NCBI RefSeq assembly: GCF_001436695.1
Contig: NZ_AYZG01000007.1
Span: 50,069 to 114,068, forward strand
Origin: Lactobacillus taiwanensis DSM 21401
GTDB lineage: Bacteria; Bacillota; Bacilli; Lactobacillales; Lactobacillaceae
Reading direction: 5' to 3'
Length of the DNA stretch: 64,000 bases
Shown: positions 26,769-36,078 of the stretch, piece by piece
Position numbering within the stretch: the first letter of the stretch is position 1
How the letters are laid out: each line of letters opens with the position of its first letter
Made by a program: the position numbers and the translations under genes
The notes under the pieces: generated by a model
Told to the model about the DNA's origin: nothing
Database searches by the model: none
The model's input: the letters and a program-made list of their open reading frames with translations, nothing else

Positions 26769-28658
26769 ATGAGTAAAATTCATGAACTTTCGCCTGAATT
26801 AACTAATCAGATTGCAGCTGGTGAAGTTATTGAAAGACCGGCAAGTGTTGTAAAAGAACTATGTGAAAATTCGCTTGACGCTGGTAGCACTAGAATTCGA
26901 ATTGATTTTATAGACGCTGGCTTAAAGCAAGTTACAGTCCAAGATAATGGAAGCGGAATTGCTAAAGATCAAATTGATCTAGCTTTTACTCGTCATGCAA
27001 CTAGTAAGATTGCGACTGAACGCGATTTATTCAATATTTCAACTCTTGGATTTCGCGGGGAAGCCTTAGCTTCAATTGCAGCTGTTTCCCATGTTGAAGT
27101 AGTAACAAGTAGCGATAACTTAGGAGGAGTCCGTGCAGTTTTTTCAGGTAGTGAAAAAAAACTACAAGAAGATGCTGCTTCTCCTAAAGGAACAAAAATT
27201 TCGGTTTCGGATCTTTTCTTTAATACTCCAGCTCGGCTTAAATATTTGAGGTCTGAGCGAACTGAAATTTTAAAAATTGTCGATATTGTTAACCGCCTTG
27301 CATTGGGTCATCCTGATGTTGCTTTTACCCTGACGAATAACGGAAAAATTTTGCTTAAAACTAACGGACGTAACGATCTTAGACAAGATATTGCTAATAT
27401 CTATGGTCGTCAGCTTGCTGAAAAGATGGACGTCTTAAAGAACAGTAGTCCAGACTTTAAAATTACGGGTTTAATTTCGGACCCAAATACTACTCGATCA
27501 AATCGTAATTTTATATCATTGCTATTAAATGGACGCTATATTAAAAATTATCGTTTAACCCAAGCAATTATTGCGGGTTATGGTAGCAAGTTAAGACCGC
27601 GTCGTTATCCGATTGCGGTAGTTAAGATTGAACTTGATCCCTTGTTAGTTGATGTAAATGTGCACCCAACTAAGCAAGAAGTGCGCTTATCAAAAGAACA
27701 AGAACTAGAACGCTTGTTAACAACGAGTATTTCAGAAGCGTTAGAAAAGACCCCACAAATTGAATCTGGTCTTGATAACTTATTGACACCAAAGAAGGCA
27801 ACTAACATTGATCAATTGAAGTTTAATCTAAATCAAGATGTCGTAAACACCGCTCGACCGATTGAATTTACACCGCAGGTTGAAGCTGATGAAAGTAATG
27901 AAGTTCATGAAACAGCAGCTGAATTTGTTAGTCTTGATAAGGTAAGAAATGACGATAAGTATGTTATTACTGCGAGTTGGGACGAAAATGTAGCTAAACA
28001 AGTGCAACTTGATCCATTTGATGCGGAAAAAGAAGAGCAGAAGGACGGGAGCGTAATTTCATCAGGAGATGAGATTCTAGCAAATAGTTTGCCGCAATTA
28101 ACTTATTTAGGAGCAACTAAATCATATCTAATTGCTCGTCATGATGAGGATCTATATCTGGTTGATCAAGTTACTGCTGAAAAGAGACTGGCGTATGACA
28201 AGATTTTGCAGGATTTAACTAGCGAAAATATTTCTCAACAAGGCCTGCTTAGTCCCTTAATTTTAGATTTTAGTAATGTAGACTATCTAAAATTGAAAGA
28301 AAGTTTAGAAAATTTAAAAGAGTTTGGTCTATTTTTAGAAGATTTTGGACAAAATAGTTTGATTTTAAGAACTTATCCGATTTGGCTTCAACCTAATATA
28401 GAAAAAAATGTTCGGATGATCGTAGATCTCTACTTAAATCAAGGCGCTAATGACTTGGTTAAGCTTAAAGCGCAAGTTGCTGGTGAAATATCCAGACACC
28501 AAAAAATAAGGCGTAGAACGCTTAATCCAGCTGAAGCACAGGACTTATTGAAAAAGTTGAGTACAAGTAGTGATCCTTACCAAGACTTTGAAGGTAAAAT
28601 TATTATTGTTCAATTAGGCCAAAATGACTTAAATAAAATGTTTAAAAAAGATGAGTAG
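26769..28658 (+). CDS. mutL: DNA mismatch repair protein MutL
   Basis: 629 aa. The N-terminal GHKL ATPase is intact: [32 protein letters not shown] and [13 protein letters not shown]. The C-terminal dimerisation domain is unusual. The metal-binding endonuclease motif DQHA-x2-E-x4-E reads [12 protein letters not shown], and the C-P-H-G-R-P motif near the end is absent ([18 protein letters not shown] instead). Most Gram-positive MutL proteins are nicking endonucleases; this one appears to have lost that activity. The gene has no frameshift and its context (mutS upstream, ruvA downstream) is normal. Confidence 0.95.
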   Translation: MSKIHELSPELTNQIAAGEVIERPASVVKELCENSLDAGSTRIRIDFIDAGLKQVTVQDNGSGIAKDQIDLAFTRHATSKIATERDLFNISTLGFRGEALASIAAVSHVEVVTSSDNLGGVRAVFSGSEKKLQEDAASPKGTKISVSDLFFNTPARLKYLRSERTEILKIVDIVNRLALGHPDVAFTLTNNGKILLKTNGRNDLRQDIANIYGRQLAEKMDVLKNSSPDFKITGLISDPNTTRSNRNFISLLLNGRYIKNYRLTQAIIAGYGSKLRPRRYPIAVVKIELDPLLVDVNVHPTKQEVRLSKEQELERLLTTSISEALEKTPQIESGLDNLLTPKKATNIDQLKFNLNQDVVNTARPIEFTPQVEADESNEVHETAAEFVSLDKVRNDDKYVITASWDENVAKQVQLDPFDAEKEEQKDGSVISSGDEILANSLPQLTYLGATKSYLIARHDEDLYLVDQVTAEKRLAYDKILQDLTSENISQQGLLSPLILDFSNVDYLKLKESLENLKEFGLFLEDFGQNSLILRTYPIWLQPNIEKNVRMIVDLYLNQGANDLVKLKAQVAGEISRHQKIRRRTLNPAEAQDLLKKLSTSSDPYQDFEGKIIIVQLGQNDLNKMFKKDE

Positions 28659-28663
28659 GTAAA

Positions 28664-29242
28664 ATGTTTGAATATCTCAAAGGAATAGTAGCAAAAATTG
28701 ATCCAGCATATGTGGTCCTAGATGTAAATGGCGTAGGATATAAGATTCTCTGCCCAACTCCTTATAGTTACCAAGAGAATCAACCTGCAACTATTTATGT
28801 AGAACAAGTTGTGCGTGATACTGGAATTACTTTGTATGGCTTCCTATCATTAGAAGATAAGGAACTATTCTTGAAACTTTTGAGTGTTTCAGGAATTGGA
28901 CCTAAATCTGCTGTAGCGATTATGGCGGCTGAAGATACCGATTCTTTAGCCAGCGCAATACAAAATGGTGAAGTAAAATACTTAACTCGCTTCCCAGGGG
29001 TAGGAAAGAAGACGGCTTCACAGATTGTTTTGGACCTAAAAGGAAAATTAGGTAATTACGTTAAAAAGGCGACTCCTACTGTTGATATTTCGCCAAGTTT
29101 ACAAGATGCTCTGCTTGCCTTAGTTGCCCTTGGTTATACCCAAAAAGAAGTCGATAAGATTATGCCAAAACTAGCAAAGTTACCTGAAAATACTGCTGAT
29201 GGTTATGTGAAAGAGGCACTTGCCTTATTATTGAAAAAATAA
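28664..29242 (+). CDS. ruvA: Holliday junction helicase subunit RuvA
   Basis: 192 aa. An N-terminal OB-fold ([26 protein letters not shown]) is followed by two helix-hairpin-helix motifs ([15 protein letters not shown] and [20 protein letters not shown]) and a C-terminal domain that regulates RuvB ([16 protein letters not shown]). RuvA binds the four-way junction as a tetramer. It starts just after mutL and is followed by ruvB within 33 bases. Confidence 0.97.
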   Translation: MFEYLKGIVAKIDPAYVVLDVNGVGYKILCPTPYSYQENQPATIYVEQVVRDTGITLYGFLSLEDKELFLKLLSVSGIGPKSAVAIMAAEDTDSLASAIQNGEVKYLTRFPGVGKKTASQIVLDLKGKLGNYVKKATPTVDISPSLQDALLALVALGYTQKEVDKIMPKLAKLPENTADGYVKEALALLLKK

Positions 29243-29274
29243 GTAATTAAATTATAGATAGGGAAGTGAAAAAT

Positions 29275-30285
29275 GTGAATGATGAAGAACGAGTTATAGG
29301 AGCTGAAAGTAGTGACGAGGATGAAGCTGTAGAGTTATCCCTTCGTCCGCAATATCTGGCACAATACATTGGTCAAGACAAGGTTAAAAGTGAAATGAAG
29401 ATCTATATTAAGGCAGCTAAACAACGTGATGAAGCCTTAGATCATGTTTTACTTTATGGACCTCCTGGCTTGGGTAAAACGACTTTAGCTTTTGTAATTG
29501 CAAATGAAATGGGCGTCCACTTAAAGAGTACGTCAGGTCCAGCAATTGAAAAGGCTGGAGACTTAGTAGCGCTACTTTCAGAATTGAATCCGGGGGATGT
29601 CTTATTCATTGATGAGATCCACCGTTTAGCTAAACCTGTGGAAGAAGTTCTCTATTCAGCAATGGAAGATTTCTATATCGATATTGTTGTTGGAGAAGGT
29701 CAAACAACGCACGCAGTTCACGTGCCGCTGCCACCATTTACCTTGATTGGAGCAACGACTAGAGCCGGACAATTGTCAGCGCCTTTAAGAGATCGGTTTG
29801 GGATTATTGAACATATGCAGTATTATTCAGTTGAAGACTTAGAAAAGATTATTCAACGATCAAGTATGGTCTTTAATACTAAGATTGATCCTGAAGCTGC
29901 AATTGAATTGGCTCGTCGTTCCCGTGGTACGCCGCGTGTGGCTAACCGTCTGCTTAAACGAGTACGTGACTTTGCAGAAGTAAAGGGTGAAGAAGCTATT
30001 TCGTTAGTAACAACTAAGCACTCACTTCATTTATTAGAAGTTGACGATGAAGGACTAGACCAGACGGACCGGAAGCTTTTAAGAATGATGATTGAAAATT
30101 ATGGCGGAGGTCCAGTTGGGATTAAGACAATTGCAGCTAATGTAGGGGAAGATACAGATACAATTGAAGAAGTATATGAACCGTACTTACTGCAAAAAGG
30201 TTTTATTACTCGAACTCCTAGAGGGAGAAGCGTTACGCAAAAAGCATATCTGCAATTAGGTTATCCACCAAAAAATGAAAAGTGA
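29275..30285 (+). CDS. ruvB: Holliday junction branch-migration ATPase RuvB
   Basis: 336 aa from the GTG at 29275, spaced well from GGGAAGTGA; a GTG at 29266 falls within that site. The AAA+ core has Walker [10 protein letters not shown], Walker [10 protein letters not shown], sensor 1 LIGATTRAG and the arginine finger region PLRDRFGI. The C-terminal winged helix carries [12 protein letters not shown]. It drives branch migration with RuvA. The gene pair order is standard. Confidence 0.97.
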   Translation: MNDEERVIGAESSDEDEAVELSLRPQYLAQYIGQDKVKSEMKIYIKAAKQRDEALDHVLLYGPPGLGKTTLAFVIANEMGVHLKSTSGPAIEKAGDLVALLSELNPGDVLFIDEIHRLAKPVEEVLYSAMEDFYIDIVVGEGQTTHAVHVPLPPFTLIGATTRAGQLSAPLRDRFGIIEHMQYYSVEDLEKIIQRSSMVFNTKIDPEAAIELARRSRGTPRVANRLLKRVRDFAEVKGEEAISLVTTKHSLHLLEVDDEGLDQTDRKLLRMMIENYGGGPVGIKTIAANVGEDTDTIEEVYEPYLLQKGFITRTPRGRSVTQKAYLQLGYPPKNEK

Positions 30286-30360
30286 GTTTTTAGTTAAGCT
30301 AAAAATACGGTATAATTATTACTTGAAAGTTAATTAATAAAAATAATGAGGTGTAATACT

Positions 30361-30789
30361 TTGAATACATTTTTCTTAGCACAAAGTGCTGCTGGTATGA
30401 ATAATATTTTTATGATCATTGCTTTTATCGCAATTTTTGTCTTTTTCTATTTTTCAATGATTAAGCCACAAAAGAAGCAACAACAAGAACGTATGAAGAT
30501 GATGTCTGAGCTTAAGAAGGGCGATCAAGTAATTATGGTTGATGGTCTTCACGGAAAGGTTGATTCAATCAATGATGCAGATAAGACTGTTGTTATTGAT
30601 GCAGATGGAATCTTCTTAACCTTTGAAAGAATGGCAATCCGTCGTGTGCTTCCAACTGCTGCAACTCCTGCAAAAGATGTAGAAGCTAACGAAGCAAAAG
30701 AAGAAAAAGTTGAATCAGAAGAAAAAATAGCAGATGAAAGTACAAAAGCTGAAGAAAAAACTGATTCTAATTCAGAAGAAAATAAATAA
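30361..30789 (+). CDS. yajC: Preprotein translocase subunit YajC
   Basis: 142 aa from a TTG at 30361, six bases after GAGGTG; an in-frame ATG at 30346 overlaps the ribosome binding site. One membrane helix (IFMIIAFIAIFVFFYFSMI) is followed by the family motif KPQKKQQQERMKMM and a small domain, GDQVIMVDGLHGKV. The C-terminal 45 residues are a Glu/Lys-rich tail. YajC associates with SecDF and the Sec channel. Confidence 0.92.
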   Translation: MNTFFLAQSAAGMNNIFMIIAFIAIFVFFYFSMIKPQKKQQQERMKMMSELKKGDQVIMVDGLHGKVDSINDADKTVVIDADGIFLTFERMAIRRVLPTAATPAKDVEANEAKEEKVESEEKIADESTKAEEKTDSNSEENK

Positions 30790-30808
30790 ATTGAATAAAA
30801 ATTCTGTT

Positions 30809-30836
30809 AAACGTCCGAAAGGACGTTTTTATTTTT
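30809..30836 (+). terminator. Intrinsic terminator of the ruv-yajC operon
   Basis: AACGTCC and GGACGTT close a GAAA tetraloop, followed by a T-run. Confidence 0.88.
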
Positions 30837-30904
30837 CCACTGATAAGATTAGTATTGTAAAATATGAATTGGTAAAGTTACTTTTTATTAGGTAGGTAGT
30901 TAGT

Positions 30905-32353
30905 ATGAAAAATATTCCAGTTATTATGATTATTTTTGGTGGTTCAGGCGACTTAGCTCACCGTAAGCTTTATCCAGCCTTATATAACCTATACCAAAAA
31001 GGCCTAATCCATGATCATTTTGCCGTAATTGGCACAGCAAGAAGACCTTGGAGCCATGAATACTTACAAGAACAAGTAATTGAAGCTGTTAAAGAATCTA
31101 ATGATAATTTTGATGAAAAAACTGCTAGAGAATTTGCTTCTCACTTTTATTACCAATCCCATGATGTAACTGATGTTGGTCACTATATTGCTTTAAAAGA
31201 GCTAGCTACTAAACTTGATGAAAAATATCATGCAGAAGGCAACCGTATCTTTTACATGGCAATGGCTCCAAGATTTTTTGGTACAATTGCAATCCACATC
31301 AATGATCAAAAGCTAATTGGAACTGGTTTTAACCGTCTAGTTATCGAAAAACCGTTTGGTCATGATTTAGCTTCAGCTGAAAAATTAAATCAAGAAATTA
31401 GCGAAAGTTTCGATGAAGATTCAGTATATCGAATTGACCATTATCTTGGCAAAGAAATGATTCAAAATATTATGCCACTTCGTATGGCTAACCCAATCGT
31501 TAAGAATATTTGGTGCAAGAATTACATTGCTAATATGCAGGTTACTCTTGCAGAAAGTTTGGGTGTTGGAACTCGTGGGGGTTATTATGAAACTTCAGGT
31601 GCGTTGCGTGATATGGTTCAAAATCATATTTTCCAAATCATCACTCTTTTAGCAATGCCAGAACCTGAGGGATTAGATTCTGATCATATTCACCAAGCAA
31701 AGCAAGAATTATTAGATAGTTTAGTAATTCCAACACCAGAAATGGTTAAAAAACACTTTTCACGTGGTCAGTACCTAGCAAGCAATGATGAAGTGGAGTA
31801 CTTAAAGGCTGATCAAGTTGCTCCTGATTCTAAGGTGGAAACTTTTGTTGCTGGTGAGGTTAATTTCAAGAAGGGACCAGTTGCGGGTGTTCCAATTTAT
31901 TTTAGAACTGGTAAGAAGATGAAGGACAAGGTTTCTAGAATTGATATTGTTCTTCATCATCTGAATAATTTGTATGGCAATGCGCATTCAAATAATATTT
32001 CTATTATTATCGATCCAACGAGTGAGATTTTCTTCACAATTAATGGTAAGAAGATCACTAGTGAAGGCTTAAGAAGAGAGAACCTCACTTACAAGTTTTC
32101 TAAGGAAGAAATGGCACAAGTTCCAGATGGTTATGAAAGATTACTACATGATGTTTTTGTAGCTGATCGAACTAACTTCACGCACTGGTCAGAATTAAAG
32201 CAATATTGGAAGTTTGTTGATGCAGTTGAAGATGCTTGGCAAGAAGAAAACAAAGACCTCAAGCAGCTTGAACGATATCCAAGTGGCCAATTTGGAACCG
32301 AGTCAAGCAACCACATTTTTGAAAAAGATAGCGAACACTGGATTTACCGTTAA
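30905..32353 (+). CDS. zwf: Glucose-6-phosphate 1-dehydrogenase
   Basis: 482 aa. The N-terminal coenzyme-binding motif is GGSGDLAHRKLYPALY; the substrate and active-site motif RIDHYLGKEMIQN is intact; the RNPxxEPVW-like segment is altered, as in lactic acid bacteria. The enzyme oxidises glucose 6-phosphate with NADP+ at the entry of the pentose phosphate path. Its stop overlaps the dinB start by one base (TAATG), so the two genes are translationally linked. Confidence 0.95.
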   Translation: MKNIPVIMIIFGGSGDLAHRKLYPALYNLYQKGLIHDHFAVIGTARRPWSHEYLQEQVIEAVKESNDNFDEKTAREFASHFYYQSHDVTDVGHYIALKELATKLDEKYHAEGNRIFYMAMAPRFFGTIAIHINDQKLIGTGFNRLVIEKPFGHDLASAEKLNQEISESFDEDSVYRIDHYLGKEMIQNIMPLRMANPIVKNIWCKNYIANMQVTLAESLGVGTRGGYYETSGALRDMVQNHIFQIITLLAMPEPEGLDSDHIHQAKQELLDSLVIPTPEMVKKHFSRGQYLASNDEVEYLKADQVAPDSKVETFVAGEVNFKKGPVAGVPIYFRTGKKMKDKVSRIDIVLHHLNNLYGNAHSNNISIIIDPTSEIFFTINGKKITSEGLRRENLTYKFSKEEMAQVPDGYERLLHDVFVADRTNFTHWSELKQYWKFVDAVEDAWQEENKDLKQLERYPSGQFGTESSNHIFEKDSEHWIYR

Positions 32354-33474
32354 TGGATTTATTGCCTAAAAACAATACCAGTCGGAAAATAATCCACATT
32401 GATATGGATGCCTTTTATGCTTCTGTTGAGATGAGAGATAATCCCGCAATTAGAAACAAGGCAGTTTTAATTGGCGGAGATCCTAAGAAAAATAATGGTC
32501 ACGGCGTGGTTGCGACTGCTAACTATATTGCTCGGCAATATGGTGCCCATTCTGCTATGCCAACAGCTAAAGCAATGCACTTGATTCCAGCAGACAAACT
32601 AGTAATTGTAGAGCCTCATTTTGAAAAGTATCGCGCAGTTTCTGCTCAAATTCATCGTTTGATGCATGTTATAACTGATAAAGTTGAATCAGTGGCTTTA
32701 GATGAAGCTTACTTAGACGTAACCGAAAACAAACTCCATATTGCGAATCCTATCAGACTTGGATCAATCTTACAGGAGCAGATTTATCGAAAAGTAGGTT
32801 TGACTAGTTCGTTTGGCGTCTCGTACAATAAATTTTTAGCTAAAATGGGTTCAGAATATGCTAAGCCTTTTGGCAGGACTATCATTAGATCAGAAACTGC
32901 TCTTGATTTTCTAGCAAAACAAAAAATTGGTAATTTTCCTGGAATTGGTCCAAAGACACAAGAAAGACTTGAAGCAATGGGAGTTTATACTGGGGCAGAT
33001 TTAAAAGAAGTTCCCACTGACGTTTTAATTAAGAAGTTTAACCGAATGGGGTATGTGATTGCTCAACATGCTCATGGAATCGATCTAAGACCTGTAGTAA
33101 CTGATTCAGAAAGAAACCGGAAATCCATCGGAATTGAGCGTACTTTTAATCAAAGCTTATTTGATGAAAATGAAGCTTTAACCAAATTGCGTGCTTATAG
33201 TGGTGAGCTTGAGAAAAGTCTAAGGGAAAGACATTTTCTTGCTAATTGTGTTGTCTTGAAGGTTAGAGACATTAACTTTAAAACAATTACCAAACGCAGA
33301 AAGCTAAAAAGAGGAACTAATGATAAAATAGTTATTTACGATACTGGACGTGCATTATTTGAAACAGAAAAAGAAATGCTTGCAACCGGAATCCGGCTTT
33401 TAGGATTAACAGTAACTGATTTTGAAGAGCACCCAGTCGAAAATATTTCTTTAGATATTTTTGAAAATAAGTAA
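32353..33474 (+). CDS. dinB: DNA polymerase IV (Y family)
   Basis: 373 aa. Catalytic acidic residues are in IHIDMDAFYASVE and SVALDEAYLDVT. The thumb helix-hairpin-helix reads FPGIGPKTQERLEAMGV. The C-terminal little-finger domain is present, with no evident beta-clamp motif beyond the last residues. It carries out translesion synthesis. It is coupled to zwf by overlap, an association due to genome layout rather than shared function. Confidence 0.95.
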   Translation: MDLLPKNNTSRKIIHIDMDAFYASVEMRDNPAIRNKAVLIGGDPKKNNGHGVVATANYIARQYGAHSAMPTAKAMHLIPADKLVIVEPHFEKYRAVSAQIHRLMHVITDKVESVALDEAYLDVTENKLHIANPIRLGSILQEQIYRKVGLTSSFGVSYNKFLAKMGSEYAKPFGRTIIRSETALDFLAKQKIGNFPGIGPKTQERLEAMGVYTGADLKEVPTDVLIKKFNRMGYVIAQHAHGIDLRPVVTDSERNRKSIGIERTFNQSLFDENEALTKLRAYSGELEKSLRERHFLANCVVLKVRDINFKTITKRRKLKRGTNDKIVIYDTGRALFETEKEMLATGIRLLGLTVTDFEEHPVENISLDIFENK

Positions 33475-33510
33475 ATAATAAAGTTGAATAAAAAAGAATA
33501 AGGAGAAATT

Positions 33511-34476
33511 ATGGCAACTTTTGATGAAATTTATGAAAAAATAAAAGAATATCCAACAATTATCTTGCATCGACACACTAGTCCCGATCCAGATGCTATT
33601 GGATCACAAGCTGGTTTAGCTAGATCATTAAGATTAGCTTTCCCAGATAAGAAGATTCTTTGTGCTGGTGAAAATGATGAAGGCGACCTAATCTGGATTA
33701 ACAAAATGGATGAAGTTAAGCCTGAAGACTATAAGGGTGCTTTAGTCATTACAACTGATACTGCAAATACACCTCGTATTTCTAATAAAAATTATGATAA
33801 AGGGGATCTTTTAATTAAGATTGATCACCACCCTGATGTAGATCCTTATGCAGATATGAGCTACGTTGATCCAGACGCACCAGCAGCTTCAGAAATTGTC
33901 TTTGACTTTTTAAAGGAAGAAAATTTACCAATTACTAAAGAAGTGGCTGAAGCTTTATATGCTGGTATAGTCGGGGATACGGGAAGATTTATGTATCCTG
34001 AAACTTCTGCACATACTTTTGATGTAGCAGCTGAATTAACTAAGACAGGAATTAATATTACTGATATCGCTAGAGAAATTGCGGATGTAACCTTTGATGA
34101 AGCTAAGCTTCAAGCTTTAGCAATGGATAAAATGGAAGTTAATCCTGTTGGAGCAGCTTACACCATTTTAATGCAAGATGACTTAAAGAAAATGGGTCTT
34201 ACTGATGATCAAGCAAATGTTGCTGTTTCAACCCCTGGTCGAATTAAGGATGTTTTAGCATGGAACGTATTCGTTGAAAAACCAGACGGTTCTTTCCGTG
34301 TACATTATCGTTCAAAAGGTCCTGTAATTAATCACTTGGCTGAAAAGCACGATGGTGGTGGACACGCATTAGCATCTGGTGCTAATGCCAAAGATATGGA
34401 TGAAGTTAAGCAAGTCTTTGACGAAGTAGTAGAAGTAACAAAGAAGTACAATGAGGAACATGGCACAAACAAGTAG
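33511..34476 (+). CDS. DHH-family phosphoesterase, NrnA-like nanoRNase / pAp phosphatase
   Basis: 321 aa. The four metal-binding motifs of the DHH domain are clear: HRHTSPDPDAIGSQ, VITTDTANTPR, KIDHHPDVD and GIVGDTGRF. The C-terminal DHHA1 domain has HDGGGHALASGA. Proteins of this type degrade short RNA oligomers and 3',5'-adenosine bisphosphate. AAGGAGAAATT provides the ribosome binding site. The helicase gene starts inside its 3' end, so the pair probably acts together in RNA turnover. Confidence 0.88.
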   Translation: MATFDEIYEKIKEYPTIILHRHTSPDPDAIGSQAGLARSLRLAFPDKKILCAGENDEGDLIWINKMDEVKPEDYKGALVITTDTANTPRISNKNYDKGDLLIKIDHHPDVDPYADMSYVDPDAPAASEIVFDFLKEENLPITKEVAEALYAGIVGDTGRFMYPETSAHTFDVAAELTKTGINITDIAREIADVTFDEAKLQALAMDKMEVNPVGAAYTILMQDDLKKMGLTDDQANVAVSTPGRIKDVLAWNVFVEKPDGSFRVHYRSKGPVINHLAEKHDGGGHALASGANAKDMDEVKQVFDEVVEVTKKYNEEHGTNK

Positions 34477-35845
34477 CATATTTCAAAATGAAAAAATTCG
34501 TCCAGAATTACAAGCTGGACTAGAAAAAATTAATTTTAAAAAGTCAACTAAAGTGCAATCTTCAGTTATTCCAGCACTTTTAGATAATAAAAATGTTGTT
34601 GTACAAGCTGCAACTGGTTCAGGAAAAACCCATGCATATTTGATTCCAATTTTGAATATGATTGATGAAAATGCACCAGTAACACAAGCTGTTGTAACTG
34701 CACCTAGCCGTGAATTAGCTAATCAATTATATAAGGTTGCACGTCAATTAAGGGATGCTAGTGGCTTAAATATTTCCATTGAATATTTAGGTGGTGGAAA
34801 TGATCGTAATCGACAAATTGAGAAGGCTGAAAATAAGGCGCCGCAATTAATCATTGCAACTCCAGGACGTTTACATGATTTTGTTTCTAAAAAGTTCATT
34901 AATTTAGAGAATGTCAAGGCATTTATCATTGATGAAGCAGATATGACATTAGACATGGGCTTTTTAGGTCAGATGGATGAAATTATGTCTAAACTAGACA
35001 AGAAGGCTGTTTTAGGTGCATTTTCAGCTACAATTCCGGTTAAACTTGAAAACTTTTTAAGAAAGTACATGGCAAAGCCAGACTTTATTGTAATTGATAA
35101 TCCAGCAATTATTGCTCCAACAATTCAAAATGACTTAATTGATGTTGGTTCTCGCGATAAAAAAGAAATCTTGTACAAACTTTTGACGATGGGACAGCCA
35201 TATTTGGCTTTAGTTTTTGCTAATACCAAAAAGACAGTTGATGAATTGACCGACTATCTTGAAGGGCAAGGACTTAAGGTAGCGAAAATCCATGGTGGAA
35301 TTACTGAACGCGAAAGAAAGAGAATTATTCGTCAAGTACATGAAGGTCAATATCAATACGTTGTAGCCAGTGATTTAGCTGCTAGAGGAATTGACATACC
35401 TGGTGTAAGTTCGGTAATTAACTATGAAATTCCTAAGGATCTTGAATTTGTAATTCACCGAATTGGTAGAACAGGAAGAAATGGACTAGAAGGACATGCA
35501 ATTACTCTAATTTATGATGATGAAATGTCACAAATTGAAGATCTAGAAAAATTAGGTATTCACTTTGACTTTAAGGAATTAAAGAATGGCGAACTAGTTG
35601 AAAGAACTCACTATCATCGTAGAGACAATCGTCAAGCTCGTAGCCACAAGTTAGATAACCGAATGATTGGAATGGTTAAGAAGACCAAGAAGAAGGTTAA
35701 GCCGGGCTACAAGAAGAAGATTAAACAGGCTATTCAAAAAGACCGTCAGCAAAAGAGGAAGATCGAAGAACGCCATCAAATTAGAAAAGCTAAGCGTAGA
35801 CGTAAACGTGAACGCGAACAAGCACGTGAGAATTTTGACAACTAG
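34451..35845 (+). CDS. DEAD-box RNA helicase (CshB-like)
   Basis: 464 aa. RecA-like domain 1 has AATGSGKTH, APSRELANQL, ATPGRLHDF, IIDEADMTLDMGF and SATIP. Domain 2 has VFANTKKTVDEL, ASDLAARGIDIPGV and HRIGRTGRNG. The C-terminal 80 residues are extremely basic (Lys/Arg), an RNA-binding tail. The gene starts within the end of the preceding NrnA-like gene; ATG 34451 and ATG 34460 are both possible. The length and neighbourhood resemble Bacillus subtilis CshB (YqfR). Confidence 0.9.
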   Translation: MRNMAQTSSIFQNEKIRPELQAGLEKINFKKSTKVQSSVIPALLDNKNVVVQAATGSGKTHAYLIPILNMIDENAPVTQAVVTAPSRELANQLYKVARQLRDASGLNISIEYLGGGNDRNRQIEKAENKAPQLIIATPGRLHDFVSKKFINLENVKAFIIDEADMTLDMGFLGQMDEIMSKLDKKAVLGAFSATIPVKLENFLRKYMAKPDFIVIDNPAIIAPTIQNDLIDVGSRDKKEILYKLLTMGQPYLALVFANTKKTVDELTDYLEGQGLKVAKIHGGITERERKRIIRQVHEGQYQYVVASDLAARGIDIPGVSSVINYEIPKDLEFVIHRIGRTGRNGLEGHAITLIYDDEMSQIEDLEKLGIHFDFKELKNGELVERTHYHRRDNRQARSHKLDNRMIGMVKKTKKKVKPGYKKKIKQAIQKDRQQKRKIEERHQIRKAKRRRKREREQARENFDN

Positions 35846-35879
35846 AAAATTTGTAGTAAAATAAATCACGTTTAGGACA

Positions 35880-36057
35880 TATTACTGAGGTATTTTTTCA
35901 AAGAGAGGATCTATTAGGTGAGAAGATCTAGAGGTACTTAGTAATGCTACCTAATTTTAAATTGATAAATAATAAATAATTAAGAGGTAACAAACACTGT
36001 TGCAATCAAGGTGGTACCGCGCTGGGAGCGTCCTTGTTAAATGCAATAGTGTTTTTT
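35880..36057 (+). promoter_or_regulatory. T-box riboswitch controlling alaS
   Basis: The T-box core AAGGTGGTACCGCG is at 36008-36021. A terminator helix pairs AACACTGTTGCA (from 35993) with TGCAATAGTGTT (to 36053) and ends in a T-run, and the T-box bases can form the competing antiterminator. The upstream stem I (about 35885-35955) has AGTA-type bulge bases and GCT at 35946-35948 as the candidate Ala specifier codon. Uncharged tRNA-Ala would stabilise read-through into alaS. Confidence 0.9.
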
Positions 36058-36078
36058 ATATTGTTGTAGGAGATTTTT

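Noticed and set aside
35651..35869. Open frames on both strands over the basic tail of the DEAD-box helicase gene
   Set aside because: They mirror the Lys/Arg-rich coding of the helicase and have no ribosome binding sites or family motifs.
35946..36057. The hairpin before alaS as an ordinary terminator of the helicase gene
   Set aside because: The T-box core sequence is inside it and it is followed directly by alaS, so it is part of a T-box riboswitch.
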